64,000 nt of DNA, from positions 1,151,501 through 1,215,500 of the forward strand of contig NZ_CP046524.1 of the NCBI RefSeq assembly GCF_021497945.1, in the 5' to 3' direction. Below the pieces are notes generated by a model that ran no database searches, was not told the DNA's origin, and saw nothing but the letters and a program-made list of their open reading frames with translations. The position numbers were made by a program, and so were the translations under genes. Every line of letters begins with the position of its first letter. Positions within the stretch are counted from its first letter, which is position 1. Below, piece by piece: positions 1 through 9,720 of the stretch. Source of the DNA: Streptococcus oralis. Lineage in GTDB: Bacteria; Bacillota; Bacilli; Lactobacillales; Streptococcaceae.

Positions 1-1019
1 TCGATAAGATAGGTCTTGGTTGCCTGCATCTTGGCTTGGATGTCAAAGAGGGCACGACGATAGAGTTCTTTTTCGCGATAAATCGAGTTATCCTGTGACT
101 TAAGAGCCATCTCACGAACCTTGTCGCTGACATTCACAATACTGGTTGAGAGTGAGAATTCACGATAGAGGTTATAAATCTTCTCATCGTAATAATTCAT
201 GATGACTTCACACTGGGTCAAGGCTGATTTGTTGAGGGTTTCAGCCGTTACGAAAGGATTGCCATCACGGTCTCCTCCAATCCACATTCCCATGGTAATC
301 GGTTTTGGATGTTGGAGATCGATACCTTGTTCCTTAGCTAGTTTCTTATACTCAGCCGTCAAACGTGGAACAGCATTCAAGAAAGAACTTTGATAGTACT
401 CCATCACGTTGGTGATTTCGTTGGTTACTTTCAATTTCTTCTCGCGAATCATGTCCGTCTGCATGATAATCTCAATATAACGACGGAGATCCGTGTGCCA
501 TTTTTCTTTGTTAATCAAGCCTAGTTTGACATCACGGTACTTACGCAAAAGATTATGAATGTGATTGGTCAAATCCAACATACTCTTACGTTGGACCTGA
601 GTCGGATGGGCAGTTAAGACAGGCACAACATTTAGCTGCTCCAAAATTGTAGCTGCATTTTCTTTTTCAGCCACCATTTTAATGGTTGTAGATAGTTTCC
701 CTAGATAGTCTTGGTCCACATTGTTTTGGTGATTGATTTCATAGGCCAAATCCACATCCTCAGAGATATTGATCAAGAGTGGAAGGATTGAGAAATAGCG
801 AGAAATATAAATCATTTCTTCGTTTGAAAGGCTGGTCACCAATTTATTGAGTCCTTGATAGTCTTCGCTTGTAGACAAGTCCTTCAACTGCATGATTTTA
901 TCAAAAGTCTCTGGCGCAAGCATATTTTTTGTGATATCTTCTAACAGCTCAGTCAAAATCAAGACTTCTTCTTGGACGACGGCTTTATTGCTATAGTTTT
1001 CTAATTTTTGAAGTGACAT
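1..1019 (-). CDS. ppc: Phosphoenolpyruvate carboxylase, N-terminal part (cut by window edge)
   Basis: This enzyme carboxylates PEP to oxaloacetate, an anaplerotic step that feeds aspartate synthesis in streptococci lacking a full TCA cycle. About 339 N-terminal residues are visible, starting [12 protein letters not shown] at the ATG complementary to 1017-1019. The family hallmark [10 protein letters not shown] (catalytic His) and the glycine-rich GGDRDGNPF segment are both present. The 3' part of the gene lies outside the window, so integrity of the C-terminal half cannot be judged. It follows ftsW on the same strand with a gap of 23 bases, suggesting cotranscription. Confidence 0.95.
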   Translation of the reverse strand, partial: MSLQKLENYSNKAVVQEEVLILTELLEDITKNMLAPETFDKIMQLKDLSTSEDYQGLNKLVTSLSNEEMIYISRYFSILPLLINISEDVDLAYEINHQNNVDQDYLGKLSTTIKMVAEKENAATILEQLNVVPVLTAHPTQVQRKSMLDLTNHIHNLLRKYRDVKLGLINKEKWHTDLRRYIEIIMQTDMIREKKLKVTNEITNVMEYYQSSFLNAVPRLTAEYKKLAKEQGIDLQHPKPITMGMWIGGDRDGNPFVTAETLNKSALTQCEVIMNYYDEKIYNLYREFSLSTSIVNVSDKVREMALKSQDNSIYREKELYRRALFDIQAKMQATKTYLI

Positions 1020-1042
1020 AAACTTTCCTTTCCATATGATCC

Positions 1043-2266
1043 TTATAGGTTTTCAGAAGTTTGACCTTTAAATTCTCTGATAAGTTTGGCACGTTTTTCG
1101 CTGGCATCGATATTTAAAACAAAAGCTATGGCTACGGATAAGACCAGAAGGCTATTTCCACCTTGTGAAAGGAAGGGGAAGGTTACCCCTGTAGAAGGAA
1201 TCAAACCAGAAATCCCACCGATATTGACAAAGACCTGAACAAGGATCATGCCTCCGACACCGATAGCGAACATAGAGTTAAAGGGATCCTTAGCTCGAAT
1301 TCCGACTAAGATAATTCTCAAAATCAAGAAGAAGACCAGAGCTAAAATCATACTTGCACCTACAAATCCGAACTCCTCAATGACAATCGAAAAGACGAAA
1401 TCCGTGTGGGCTTCTGGCAAATAACCACGTTTCTCAATGGAATTTCCTAATCCAAGTCCGAACCAGCCACCATTTACCATTGCATAGTAGGAATTTGCAA
1501 GCTGATGTCCTGCACCTGCTAGGTCGTTAAAGGGATTAAAGAAAGCACTGAAACGTTTAGCAACGTATCCAAATAGCGGAATTTTAGAAAAGGTTTCAAC
1601 CCCGACGAGACGAATAACAGAAAGGGCTAATATGGAACTTCCTGCTAAAAGAGCCAGTATAGTCGAAAACCAACGGTAGGCAATTCCACTAACCGTATAC
1701 ATGATGAGCGCCACTAAAACCAAGATGGTTGCATTTCCCAAGTCTGGGAAAATTCCCAAGCTACCAATCAGAACTAGTAGAACGAAACGCCAGTCATTAA
1801 AAGCCCGAGGCAACCACTGGTTTTGGGTCAAAACCTGGAAGTCATAAACCGCAATTTCATCTTGCTGTTTTGAAAAACGATGCGCCAAATACCAGATGAT
1901 GATAATCTTAAGGTATTCAGCCGGCTGAATCGTTACAGGTCCTACAGAAATCCATCCGTAAGCTCCATTGACAGGTGTACCAACCAAACGCGCCAGAGCT
2001 AAGAGAACCATCTCGACCCCCATAACAATGAAGATTAGACGCCCATTTCTCAGGAAGCCTAATTTTAATTTGTAGATTAAGGCAATCAGAATCAAACTAG
2101 CTACCCAGAAGATTCCCTGGTTACGTACCAATTGAAATGCACTTTTCCCTTCTTCAATCAGGGTTGCACTCGTTGTCGAATATACCACAATCAGCCCCAA
2201 AATTGATAAAAGGAAATAAGGAATCAAAATGGAATAGTTCAATAGGTGCCTTTTACTAATTTTCAT
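1043..2266 (-). CDS. ftsW: Septal peptidoglycan glycosyltransferase FtsW (SEDS family)
   Basis: This is a polytopic membrane protein of 407 aa, the usual FtsW/RodA length. It polymerises lipid II at the division septum together with a class B penicillin-binding protein. Multiple hydrophobic segments run through the protein. The conserved SEDS C-terminal motif [17 protein letters not shown] is present near residues 355-375. Its own extended -10 promoter and a perfect 8-bp leader hairpin lie upstream. RodA is the alternative, but the adjacency to ppc is the arrangement I recall for pneumococcal ftsW. The ATG at 2264-2266 has only a weak Shine-Dalgarno (GGTG). Confidence 0.9.
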   Translation of the reverse strand: MKISKRHLLNYSILIPYFLLSILGLIVVYSTTSATLIEEGKSAFQLVRNQGIFWVASLILIALIYKLKLGFLRNGRLIFIVMGVEMVLLALARLVGTPVNGAYGWISVGPVTIQPAEYLKIIIIWYLAHRFSKQQDEIAVYDFQVLTQNQWLPRAFNDWRFVLLVLIGSLGIFPDLGNATILVLVALIMYTVSGIAYRWFSTILALLAGSSILALSVIRLVGVETFSKIPLFGYVAKRFSAFFNPFNDLAGAGHQLANSYYAMVNGGWFGLGLGNSIEKRGYLPEAHTDFVFSIVIEEFGFVGASMILALVFFLILRIILVGIRAKDPFNSMFAIGVGGMILVQVFVNIGGISGLIPSTGVTFPFLSQGGNSLLVLSVAIAFVLNIDASEKRAKLIREFKGQTSENL

Positions 2267-2282
2267 ATGTCACCACTCTAAT

Positions 2283-2304
2283 AGGAACAGAGAAAACTGT
2301 TCCT
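2283..2304 (-). promoter_or_regulatory. Perfect 8-bp hairpin in the ftsW leader
   Basis: AGGAACAG (2283-2290) and CTGTTCCT (2297-2304) form a perfect inverted repeat with a 6-base loop. It lies between the ftsW promoter and the weak ribosome binding site. There is no U-run, so it does not look like an intrinsic terminator. It could modulate translation or serve as an operator; function is unknown. Confidence 0.5.
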
Positions 2305-2335
2305 AATTCCGTTTTATTTTCTAGTTTTGATTGCT

Positions 2336-2344
2336 ATTATACCA
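2336..2344 (-). promoter_or_regulatory. Extended -10 promoter of ftsW
   Basis: On the minus strand the sequence reads TGGTATAAT, a perfect -10 with the TGn extension. No convincing -35 is visible, which is acceptable for extended -10 promoters in streptococci. It sits downstream of the prsA terminator, so ftsW-ppc form a separate unit. Confidence 0.7.
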
Positions 2345-2418
2345 TTTTTTCAGAAAGAAAAAAACTCTTATCCTACAATCCTTCGAATTTTGCTCTTTGG
2401 TCGAAACTGATTAGTAAA

Positions 2419-2449
2419 AAATACAAACTTTAAGACAAAGTTTGTATTT
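2419..2449 (-). terminator. Intrinsic terminator after prsA
   Basis: An inverted repeat built on ATACAAACTTT and AAAGTTTGTAT with a 5-base loop is followed on the minus strand by a T-rich tract. It lies directly behind the prsA stop codon at 2457. Confidence 0.85.
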
Positions 2450-2456
2450 TCTTTTT

Positions 2457-3404
2457 TTATTCTGCTGATGAGCTGCTTGAACTTGAGCTTGAATCTCCAC
2501 CACTTCCAATATATTGGGCAAAAATACTCTGGAAGGCAGGGTCTTTTATTTTAATATTAGCAGCTTGCAATTCTTTTCCGATGACACTCTGAACGAAGGA
2601 TGAATCGTTTTGCTTTTGTGTCAAAATGACAGTTTTTAATTTTTCTTTGTAATCATCTAAATTTGAGGATTTTTCTGTTTTCTTGGTTACTTTGATGATG
2701 TAGAATTGGTTACTATAAGCTTGGGTACCAGTTGCTCTAATCACATCAGACACCCCATTCACATCCAAAGCAAAGGCAGCCTTCTTAACTTGTTCTGGAA
2801 GTTCTGTAGAAGCAGAGTCAAAAGTGATTTCGCCACCATTTTCTTTTGTCTTATCATCATTAGAGTTGTCTTTTGCTAACTGGGCAAAGTCAGCTCCTTC
2901 GGCTTTTGCCTTTTCGAGAACTTCTTTTGCCTTGTCTTCATTATCCATACGGATGATTTGTGCTGTTACATCTGGTGTGTATGCTTCGAAAGCCTTTTGG
3001 TAAGCTTCGTCAGTTAGTTCATTTTCTGCTGCTTTCTTAACTGCCAATTCAACCAATTTGCTAGTACGGATTTGAGCTTTACGAGTCTCAGGTGTCATAC
3101 CTGCACGTTGAAGCACGCTGTTATAGCTATCGCCGTATTTCTTTTGTTCTTCAGCAACGGCGTCATCCACATCTTTATCCGTTACCTCTGATCCATATTG
3201 TTGTTCGAATACTTTTTGGATGGTCATATTTAGCAAGACTTGTTGCGCAGTTGGATTATTCTTTACTTCTTCAAAGAATTGATGTTCTGTAATCACATCA
3301 CCCTTCATGCTGATGAGGTCAGCTCCTTCAGAACTTTTTGAACAAGCAGCCAAAGTCGCTACTGATAATAAGGTAATGGCTCCTGCCAATAGTTTTTTCT
3401 TCAT
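2457..3404 (-). CDS. prsA: Foldase lipoprotein PrsA (parvulin-type peptidyl-prolyl isomerase, PpmA)
   Basis: This extracellular, membrane-anchored chaperone helps secreted and surface proteins fold after Sec export. The 315-aa product opens with a lipoprotein signal peptide ending TLAAC, so Cys21 is the lipidation site. A central parvulin-like domain lies at about residues 145-240 (DFAQLAKDNS ... NGGEI ... FALDVNGVSDVI). The tail is low complexity, rich in Gly and Ser. It is transcribed alone: a terminator follows, and its own promoter overlaps the end of the upstream methyltransferase gene and carries a CiaR-like direct repeat. The pneumococcal homologue is known as ppmA and as a CiaR target. 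Confidence 0.92.
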   Translation of the reverse strand: MKKKLLAGAITLLSVATLAACSKSSEGADLISMKGDVITEHQFFEEVKNNPTAQQVLLNMTIQKVFEQQYGSEVTDKDVDDAVAEEQKKYGDSYNSVLQRAGMTPETRKAQIRTSKLVELAVKKAAENELTDEAYQKAFEAYTPDVTAQIIRMDNEDKAKEVLEKAKAEGADFAQLAKDNSNDDKTKENGGEITFDSASTELPEQVKKAAFALDVNGVSDVIRATGTQAYSNQFYIIKVTKKTEKSSNLDDYKEKLKTVILTQKQNDSSFVQSVIGKELQAANIKIKDPAFQSIFAQYIGSGGDSSSSSSSSSAE

Positions 3405-3436
3405 GTTTACTCCTTTTATGGTAAGTTACCTTCTCT

Positions 3437-3468
3437 ATTTTACTAAATTGTCTTAAATTTTTCTAAAA
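3437..3468 (-). promoter_or_regulatory. prsA promoter with a CiaR-type direct repeat
   Basis: On the minus strand the order is TTTTAG-N5-TTTAAG-N9-TAAAAT. The half-sites are at 3463-3468 and 3452-3457 and the -10 at 3437-3442. The established CiaR site is TTTAAG-N5-TTTAAG placed about 10 bp before the -10. Here one half-site is exact and the other differs at one base. Direct control of prsA by the ciaRH system located at 29.6-31.6 kb is therefore likely. Confidence 0.7.
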
Positions 3469-3469
3469 A

Positions 3470-4183
3470 TCATTCACTCTCAGGAAGTTGGACATCTGCT
3501 ACATTTTTTCTTAGCATGAGAATGCCGTCCCCAAGTGGAACTAGAGTCGCTGTTAAATCTGGATTATCCAAAGTTGCTTCGAAAAGTCTTTGCAATCCCT
3601 TATAGATTGTGCGTTGACCCCGACGGACTTCCATGATATCCTTGGCAACATCGCCTCCTTGGAAAATGTCATCCAAGACCACTACTCCACCAACTTCCAA
3701 ATGTTTCAAAATTTCTGGCAGAAAGAAAATGTACTTGGACTTGGCTGAGTCCATGAAAACAAAGTCATATGTTTCAGTCAAGGTTGACAAGACATCTACA
3801 GCATCTCCTTCCAAAAGAATGATTTGCTTGCGACTGTCAAACTGGGCAAAGTTTTCCTTGGCAAAGCCGATCATCTCAGGATTACGGTCAATCGTTGTAA
3901 TCTTAGCATCTGGCGCATGTTCCGCCATCAAGAGGGCTGAAAAGCCAATTGCCGTCCCAATTTCCAAAATGTTCTTGGGATGTATGGTCTCCATGAGAAA
4001 TCGAAAATACGCGACCGTTTCATGGGGAATGATTGGGATATTTTCCTTGCGAGCGAAGGTTTCCAATTCTTTCAAAAAACCAGTCACCTGCTTTTGACGC
4101 TGGCGCATGAGTTCAACGATTTCTTCCTTGACGACGGGACGACGCATATTGTGATTGGCATTTTTACTATAAGACTCTACCAT
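3470..4183 (-). CDS. SAM-dependent O-methyltransferase (YrrM/TrmR-like)
   Basis: This is a class I methyltransferase of the O-methyltransferase 3 family, 237 aa. Motif I is LEIGTAIGFSALLMAE (about residue 76), followed by a metal-binding type segment DFVFMDSAKSKY and VVVLDDIF. The closest characterised Bacillus relative, YrrM/TrmR, methylates 5-hydroxyuridine at tRNA position 34 to mo5U. That role is attractive here because a YrrN/TrhP1-like U32 protein is encoded at 26.1-27.0 kb, but it is inference. The start directly abuts pepF (1-base gap), indicating cotranscription. Confidence 0.8.
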   Translation of the reverse strand: MVESYSKNANHNMRRPVVKEEIVELMRQRQKQVTGFLKELETFARKENIPIIPHETVAYFRFLMETIHPKNILEIGTAIGFSALLMAEHAPDAKITTIDRNPEMIGFAKENFAQFDSRKQIILLEGDAVDVLSTLTETYDFVFMDSAKSKYIFFLPEILKHLEVGGVVVLDDIFQGGDVAKDIMEVRRGQRTIYKGLQRLFEATLDNPDLTATLVPLGDGILMLRKNVADVQLPESE

Positions 4184-4184
4184 C

Positions 4185-5987
4185 TTAAGCTAGTCCCAAT
4201 TTTTCAACAAGGGCTTCAAACTCGTTCAAGCGACGTTCAAAGACTGCAAAGGCATCGTTAAGATAGTCTTCTTTTTCCATATCAACACCCGCTTTTCTCA
4301 TAACATTGAGCGGATAATCAGACTTACCAGCCTTGAGGTAGTCGATATAGCGGTCACGATCTTCTTGACTTCCATGGACAATCTTTTCAGCCAAGGCTGA
4401 AGCAGCTGAAAAACCAGTCGAATACTGATAAACATAGTAGTTATAGTAGAAGTGTGGTATGCGTGCCCACTCGTATTGGATCTGAGGATTGTCTTCCTTG
4501 CTGAGTCCATAGTACTCTTGGTTCAAGTCAGCGTAGAGTTTATTGAGGAAATCACTGGTCAAGACTTCTCCATTTTGGTCTGCTTGGTGGATAGCATGTT
4601 CAAACTCAGCGAATTGAGTTTGACGGAAGACTGTTCCACGGAAACCGTCTAGGAAGTTATTGAGAATAGCAAAGCGAATTGCATCGTCTTCCACTTCTTC
4701 CAACAATTTTTCTGTCAAGATATTTTCATTGGTCGTTGAGGCAATCTCAGCCAAGAAGATAGAATAATCTCCGTAAACATAAGGCTGAGTTTCACGAGTA
4801 TAGCTTGAGTGCATACTGTGACCTGTTTCGTGTACAAGGGTAAAGAGATTGTCTAAATTGTCCTGCCAGTTGAGAAGCATGAAGGCATTGGTATCATAAG
4901 AACCACCAGAGTAGGCACCAGAACGCTTTCCTTGGTTTTCATAGACATCAATCCAACGCTCACTAAATGCGCGTTTAACGCGGCTTAAGTAATCCTCACC
5001 CAAAACTGCCAAAGCTTCTTCCGCCTTTTTCAAGGCTTCCTCATAAGTAAAGCTGTATTCTACTGAAGACAGTGGTGTGTAGACATCGTACATCTTGAGA
5101 TCAGAAATCCCCAAGATTTTAGAACGAAGGTTAAGGTATCGATGCAAGAGTGGCAAGTGCTTACGAACTGCTGCTACTAGATTGTCATAGACACTTTCTG
5201 GAACAAAGTTTGCTGCGAGGGCTGCATGGCGAGCACTCTTATAGTTGCGAACTTTTGCTCGGTAGTTTTGCACTTTAACATTTGTCTGCAAAGTCTTAGC
5301 GTAAGTATGCTGGAATTGCTCATAAGTCGCATAGAGGGCTTCATAGGCACCACGGCGCACTTCACGGTTTTTAGACTCCATCAAACGGATGTAAGTACCG
5401 TGTGAGAGTTGCACTTCCTTGCCTTCATCATCAAGGACATATGGGAAGCTAATATCCGCATTGTCCAAAATAGCGAAGATTTCACTAGCAGCGCCAAAGA
5501 TTTCTCCTGCTCCAGCAAGCAATTCTTCCTCACGTTGCGAAAGAACATGGTCTTTCTTTTGCAAGAGCTTGTCAAAAAAGTGTTTGTAAACTTGGAGTTT
5601 TGGTTGAGCTTCTAGGAAGGCCGCATACTGCTCTTCGCTAATCTCCATAAACTCGGGTTCATAGAATGAAAAGGCTTGTTCTAACTGACTGTATAGGGTC
5701 ATTGCCTTAGCATAGTATTCTTGATACTTGGCTTCACGCGTGTCCTGATCATTTTTCATATGTGCATAGACATAAAGCTTTTCAACTTGGCGTTCCAAGT
5801 CAAGTGAGAATTCAGTAATCTCAAGCAAACTGTCTGCGCTATCCAAGAGATGCCCCTCATACTGGGCAGCTGTTTGTACTTTTTCAGTTAAATCTTTCAA
5901 GGCTTCTTCCCAAGCCTGATCTGTTGGGTAGATTGTCGAAAGATCCCATGTATCTTTTTCATTTATTTCATGTCGTTGTAATACCAT
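4185..5987 (-). CDS. pepF: Oligoendopeptidase F (M3 family zinc peptidase)
   Basis: This cytoplasmic metallopeptidase of 600 aa, the usual length, cleaves oligopeptides, for example those imported by Opp systems. The zinc site is HETGH at residues 386-390 with the third ligand Glu414 in FLAEIAS. The segment [15 protein letters not shown] near residue 512 matches the M3 substrate-binding region. It begins 18 bases behind coiA, and the pair is probably read from the coiA promoter as well, as in pneumococcus. Streptococcal homologues are also called PepB. Confidence 0.93.
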   Translation of the reverse strand: MVLQRHEINEKDTWDLSTIYPTDQAWEEALKDLTEKVQTAAQYEGHLLDSADSLLEITEFSLDLERQVEKLYVYAHMKNDQDTREAKYQEYYAKAMTLYSQLEQAFSFYEPEFMEISEEQYAAFLEAQPKLQVYKHFFDKLLQKKDHVLSQREEELLAGAGEIFGAASEIFAILDNADISFPYVLDDEGKEVQLSHGTYIRLMESKNREVRRGAYEALYATYEQFQHTYAKTLQTNVKVQNYRAKVRNYKSARHAALAANFVPESVYDNLVAAVRKHLPLLHRYLNLRSKILGISDLKMYDVYTPLSSVEYSFTYEEALKKAEEALAVLGEDYLSRVKRAFSERWIDVYENQGKRSGAYSGGSYDTNAFMLLNWQDNLDNLFTLVHETGHSMHSSYTRETQPYVYGDYSIFLAEIASTTNENILTEKLLEEVEDDAIRFAILNNFLDGFRGTVFRQTQFAEFEHAIHQADQNGEVLTSDFLNKLYADLNQEYYGLSKEDNPQIQYEWARIPHFYYNYYVYQYSTGFSAASALAEKIVHGSQEDRDRYIDYLKAGKSDYPLNVMRKAGVDMEKEDYLNDAFAVFERRLNEFEALVEKLGLA

Positions 5988-6005
5988 AAGATTCCTCCAT
6001 CCTTT

Positions 6006-6962
6006 CTATTTTACCACATTTTTTGAGAAATATAAGTGATAAAAGGCTGGTGGATAGAGCTTTTGGCGATTATTTTTCGGATTTTTTTGATAGTAAGCCT
6101 GAAAATTTCTATAATAGCTAGTCAAATCTTGATTAATTTGACAAAAATCTCCTGATTCTATTGGTCTGACTTGGGGATACCAGTCGTCCAGTTGACGGTT
6201 TAATAGATTGTCACCTCGTTTATAAGCCTCCTCCTGTTTTTTCATCCAGTAAGGCGTTTGGTAGTACAACTGTTGGAGAATGTAGTGACAGATAGTTGGA
6301 TCTTGAGAAACTGTAAAACCAGACAGCCTTTGTTTTTGATAAGGAAATCGTAAAATTTCCAAGAGATTTCCTTGACCATAGGAAAATTCCTTGACCTGAA
6401 AATGAAGCTTGCCACGTAGGTCCTGATGCAGAAGATATTTGAGTCTCAAAACTTGCTTTTTGAGATCTAGTTCCCAAACATAGAAACCCATATTTTGACT
6501 AAAATAGAGGAATACCCTTTGCAGTTGTGTTAATCGCTCTTTTAACCAGAGCTTTTCTCCCAGTAGCCAGATAACTTGGTAGCCCTGACTACGGTAGCCT
6601 TGACTTCTATCGCCTAAAAGTTTTTGAGACAAGGGACTGCACTGAACCTCCAGAGCTAGTTTCCCATTGACGAGAACATCTGCTATCTGCTGAATCTCGG
6701 GCAAACTATATTCTAAGGCCACCTGATTGTCCTTCTTGGCCCAGTGATAAAGGGCCTCTTTGTTGCCCAAGTGTTCTGGACTTTCATTTTCAAAAATGGC
6801 AATACAATCTCTTAACCTTTCATGGGCAAAGTGCGTTCGAATACTCTGTCCCTGACGTAATCGTAGTCCACCACCACAGGCTGGACAAGTATAAGCTTGC
6901 TTGCTAACATCTTTTTCGAGGGCATTCACCAATTTCCCCTGTGCATCTCTGGCTACAAACAT
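6006..6962 (-). CDS. coiA: Competence protein CoiA
   Basis: CoiA is a cytoplasmic late competence protein required for recombination of imported DNA. The 318-aa product opens with a zinc-ribbon-like CPACGGGLRLRQG (residues 25-37) followed by HFAHE. A nuclease-like core follows, including VLVNGKLALEVQCS at about residues 112-125, resembling a PD-(D/E)xK motif with E-V-Q. Start choice is firm: AGGAGGT lies 6 bases before the ATG. A ComX box sits 22 bases upstream, giving a very short leader and induction only during competence. Confidence 0.93.
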   Translation of the reverse strand: MFVARDAQGKLVNALEKDVSKQAYTCPACGGGLRLRQGQSIRTHFAHERLRDCIAIFENESPEHLGNKEALYHWAKKDNQVALEYSLPEIQQIADVLVNGKLALEVQCSPLSQKLLGDRSQGYRSQGYQVIWLLGEKLWLKERLTQLQRVFLYFSQNMGFYVWELDLKKQVLRLKYLLHQDLRGKLHFQVKEFSYGQGNLLEILRFPYQKQRLSGFTVSQDPTICHYILQQLYYQTPYWMKKQEEAYKRGDNLLNRQLDDWYPQVRPIESGDFCQINQDLTSYYRNFQAYYQKNPKNNRQKLYPPAFYHLYFSKNVVK

Positions 6963-6983
6963 GGTCTACCTCCTTTTCTCATT

Positions 6984-6991
6984 TATTCGAA
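6984..6991 (-). promoter_or_regulatory. ComX (late competence) box of coiA
   Basis: On the minus strand the octamer is TTCGAATA, one base from the streptococcal combox consensus TACGAATA, followed by a short A-rich stretch. It is preceded by the terminator of the DUF1887 gene, so coiA expression should depend on ComX-programmed polymerase. Confidence 0.85.
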
Positions 6992-6999
6992 AAAGAACT

Positions 7000-7024
7000 A
7001 AAAAAGACTGGAATTCCAGCCTTT
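7000..7024 (-). terminator. Intrinsic terminator after the DUF1887 gene
   Basis: On the minus strand AAGGCTGG-AATT-CCAGTCTT forms an 8-bp stem (one G-U pair) followed by a run of T. It separates the DUF1887 gene from coiA. Confidence 0.85.
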
Positions 7025-7038
7025 CATAATATTATTTC

Positions 7039-8187
7039 TTATCTTTTTTGTCTCTTAGAATATTTTTTTAGCATGGGAATGAGATTGGAAATCTGCTCAC
7101 TTCTAATGACCAGCACGCCGTATTCTTGACAGCGATTGGCATAAACAGGATTGATTTTCCCCGTACAGACAATTAACTTGAGGCAACTTTCGCCAGCAAA
7201 ATGATTGGCGTAGACTTCTAGCTCATTGATGGCTTCAACTGATAAATCTGTCATCTTGCAGGAGATAAAGGTAATCGAGCGTCCCTTTCTCAGAATGACA
7301 TCAATCTCATTTTGAACATTGTCCGCCTCTGGAAAGATGCCATTCCAATCAATCTCAGCACCTATCATGCACTCATCAAACAGCTGAGATTCGAGCGCCA
7401 AGAGATAGAGATACACCTCTAAAATATGCCCCTTGTTGCGGCAAAAGACCTGGGACTCTTGACTTGGAAAACTGTAGGCTACTCGCTTCTTGTCCTCGCT
7501 TTCAATACAAAGCATCCCCGCTTCCACTAGTAAGGGGATAAGGAATTCTGGATAGCGATAATACTTGCCGTTGTTTTCCAGTATCTTTTCAGTTTCAGCA
7601 TGCAGATCATTGGTCTTTGCTAGAGAGAAAAATTGGGTCACTTGGTACCAGTGGGCTGGATTGGTAATAGCCGAGCTGGCTAATTTTTTGATGGCTGAAA
7701 TTTCTTGAACTGAGTGGATAGGGCGTTTTGATTTGAGCATTTTTCCACCACGCAAGGCTATCAACTGTTGGATACTTAGGGTAGGAATGTCCAAATCTTC
7801 TTTTTCCAACTGACCAGCTACCCACTTGTATTGTTTTCCCCGCTCGACATCCATGGCAACGATGGGAAGTTGGCGATCCAAGCCATATTGATAGAGAGAT
7901 AAGGCTAGTAGTGAATCTCCGCCAAAAACATCGAGAATAACTTGGTCATAGCCTGCAAGGCAATAATCTAACTGGTCTGTTAATTGTTCTAAAGATAGCT
8001 GACGAAAGGCCACTCGTTGGATATGGGGGACTTCTTCTAGGATAAACTGACGGAGAGAAAGCTTCTCATCATTGCTTATTTTCGTCAAAGATAGGAAGAG
8101 AATCTCGTCACAATCACTGACAAAAGCTTGGTAGACATTCTTTTCCAATACATGCCGATCATACAGTTCCACCAAAAGACTCGTCAT
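7039..8187 (-). CDS. DUF1887 family protein: CARF-like domain plus PD-(D/E)xK nuclease (Card1/Can2-like)
   Basis: This 382-aa protein has the two-part architecture of Card1/Can2. The N-terminal 130 residues look CARF-like: beta strands and an ILDVFGGDSLLALSLYQYG segment where Card1 has its conserved GG-containing ligand motif. The C-terminal restriction-enzyme-like core shows NEIDV (Asp296) and TFISCK (Lys311), a PD-(D/E)xK signature. Characterised relatives are nucleases activated by cyclic tetra-adenylate from type III CRISPR complexes. No cas gene or array is present in this window, so the activator here is unknown. The start at 8187 is chosen because GGAGGTG lies just upstream; a longer reading frame to 8235 lacks such a site. 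The gene has its own promoter and terminator. Confidence 0.72.
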   Translation of the reverse strand: MTSLLVELYDRHVLEKNVYQAFVSDCDEILFLSLTKISNDEKLSLRQFILEEVPHIQRVAFRQLSLEQLTDQLDYCLAGYDQVILDVFGGDSLLALSLYQYGLDRQLPIVAMDVERGKQYKWVAGQLEKEDLDIPTLSIQQLIALRGGKMLKSKRPIHSVQEISAIKKLASSAITNPAHWYQVTQFFSLAKTNDLHAETEKILENNGKYYRYPEFLIPLLVEAGMLCIESEDKKRVAYSFPSQESQVFCRNKGHILEVYLYLLALESQLFDECMIGAEIDWNGIFPEADNVQNEIDVILRKGRSITFISCKMTDLSVEAINELEVYANHFAGESCLKLIVCTGKINPVYANRCQEYGVLVIRSEQISNLIPMLKKYSKRQKR

Positions 8188-8271
8188 TGGACCACCTCCA
8201 TCATCTACAACATCTTGCGCTGAGAGTGTCAGCAATACAATACAGCTCTACTGCTCAGATTTCCTACTTCT

Positions 8272-8300
8272 AGTATAGCATAAAATCCTGCTTGCCCCAA
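8272..8300 (-). promoter_or_regulatory. Probable promoter of the DUF1887 gene
   Basis: The minus strand reads TTGGGG-N17-TATACT with a TGC extension before the -10 (8272-8280). The -35 is a weak match, and the extended -10 is good. The predicted leader is about 80 bases. Confidence 0.55.
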
Positions 8301-8310
8301 TCTGCCGCCA

Positions 8311-8353
8311 CAAACAAAAACGAATAGAAAGCTTCATAAGTGGTTTCTATTCG
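8311..8353 (-). terminator. Intrinsic terminator after the tehB-like gene
   Basis: A perfect 10-bp inverted repeat, CGAATAGAAA (8321-8330) and TTTCTATTCG (8344-8353), is followed on the minus strand by TTTTTGTTTG. Confidence 0.85.
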
Positions 8354-8378
8354 CTTGTTGGTGTTTGATTTACTTGAT

Positions 8379-9239
8379 TTACTTGATTTTTCTGGCTAGC
8401 ATAGTCGCAAAGCGTAGTTGAATCCGATTGCCATTTTCATCACGACGGTGCAAATGACCTGGGTTTTCATTATACTTGACCAATTCCCAATCTTTGTAGT
8501 AGTTTGCCAATTCCCCTTCTTTAAAGGTGAATGGGAAGTTGACTGAGCAAGGATAATCCTCCGTGTCCATGGCACAGACGATGAGATTGTAGCCTCCAAC
8601 AGTAGTTTGTTCCTGCATGTTTTGGATGATAGCTGGAATACGATCCGCTTGAAGAAACATTAGAACAACTGTCGATACGATGAAATCATAGGCTTGGCTA
8701 ATGCTGGCTGAATTGATATCGTAAAGTCCGACAGGCATGTCTAGTTCCTCTTGCTCTACGATGCTTTGTAAGATTTCCAGAGATAGCTCATTTTGATCCA
8801 CAGCTGTCACATCAAAACCTTGTTGTGCTAAGAAGAGAGAGTTACGGCCTTGACCACAACCCAAATCCAAGGCTCTTCCAGGTTTCACCGTTTGCATAGC
8901 TTCTAGAACCTCTGAATGGACTGGATTGGTATTGTATTTCTTAGGGAAATAATCCTCAGGTTTACAATAAAATTCCAAATACCATTCTACATCGTCTGTT
9001 GCGGCTTCTACTCGGTGCCAGGCTTGCGGTTGCGCCATAGGATTGTCTGCTCCTGCCTCAAAGAGGTGCCCAGCTAGAACCTCACCATCTTCAGTCAACT
9101 CAATAAACTTGAGTGCCCCCTTCAAGACAGTAATTTTTCCCCAAGTGCCGACTTTAGTATTGTGCTTTTGCTGAACTGCTTCAGGCATGGTCTGTTTATT
9201 CCACAAGGGCATCCGTTTATAGGCAATTAATTTTTCCAT
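8379..9239 (-). CDS. tehB: TehB-family SAM-dependent methyltransferase
   Basis: The 286-aa protein combines an N-terminal cupin-like TehB domain (residues 1-95, [15 protein letters not shown], then [10 protein letters not shown]) with a class I methyltransferase core. Motif I is [16 protein letters not shown] at about residue 118. Founding members confer tellurite resistance by methylation, but the physiological substrate in streptococci is unknown. It lies 13 bases behind smpB and probably belongs to the same transcript. The stop region contains a 9-bp tandem duplication (ATCAAGTAA) that runs just past the stop codon. Confidence 0.85.
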   Translation of the reverse strand: MEKLIAYKRMPLWNKQTMPEAVQQKHNTKVGTWGKITVLKGALKFIELTEDGEVLAGHLFEAGADNPMAQPQAWHRVEAATDDVEWYLEFYCKPEDYFPKKYNTNPVHSEVLEAMQTVKPGRALDLGCGQGRNSLFLAQQGFDVTAVDQNELSLEILQSIVEQEELDMPVGLYDINSASISQAYDFIVSTVVLMFLQADRIPAIIQNMQEQTTVGGYNLIVCAMDTEDYPCSVNFPFTFKEGELANYYKDWELVKYNENPGHLHRRDENGNRIQLRFATMLARKIK

Positions 9240-9252
9240 TTCACTTCCTCTT

Positions 9253-9720
9253 TTATCGCTGGTTGACTGCTTTCATGACCCGTGCGATGTCGCGGTTTTG
9301 TTCACGACGCTTGATTGACTCCCGTTTGTCATAGTCATGTTTCCCTTTAGCAAGTCCTAAAAGAAGCTTGGCATAGCCATCTTTGAGATAGACTTTGAGG
9401 GGAACAAGAGTCATTCCTGTCCCTTTGGTCTCTTGTTCCAATTTTTGAATTTGCTTCTTATGGAGTAGGAGTTTGCGACGACGTTCAGGTTCCTGGTTCC
9501 AGATATTGCCCTCTTCGTAAGGAGCGATATGGACATTGCTCAACCAGACTTCCCCATTTTTTACCTGAGCAAAACCGTCCTTGAGATTGATTCGAGCAGC
9601 TCGAACGCTCTTGATTTCAGTTCCTGTCAGGACCATTCCTGCCTCTAGCGTATCTACGATTGTATAATCGTGGTGCGCTTTTTTATTTTGTGCGACGACC
9701 TTTCCCTCGCCCTTTGCCAT
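9253..9720 (-). CDS. smpB: SsrA-binding protein SmpB
   Basis: SmpB binds tmRNA and delivers it to stalled ribosomes during trans-translation. The 155-aa length is standard. Typical signatures are the KKAHHDYTI start of the OB fold, [19 protein letters not shown] and the HKKQIQKL segment, with a basic C-terminal tail (residues 130-155). The gene overlaps the 3' end of rnr by 38 bases, and RNase R is the nuclease that degrades tmRNA-tagged non-stop mRNA. The overlap fits translational coupling of the two partners. Confidence 0.95.
   Translation of the reverse strand: MAKGEGKVVAQNKKAHHDYTIVDTLEAGMVLTGTEIKSVRAARINLKDGFAQVKNGEVWLSNVHIAPYEEGNIWNQEPERRRKLLLHKKQIQKLEQETKGTGMTLVPLKVYLKDGYAKLLLGLAKGKHDYDKRESIKRREQNRDIARVMKAVNQR

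Noticed and set aside
7039..8187. A complete type III CRISPR system around the DUF1887 gene
   Set aside because: Neighbours are coiA, pepF, tehB and smpB; no Cas10, Csm/Cmr or repeat array is present.
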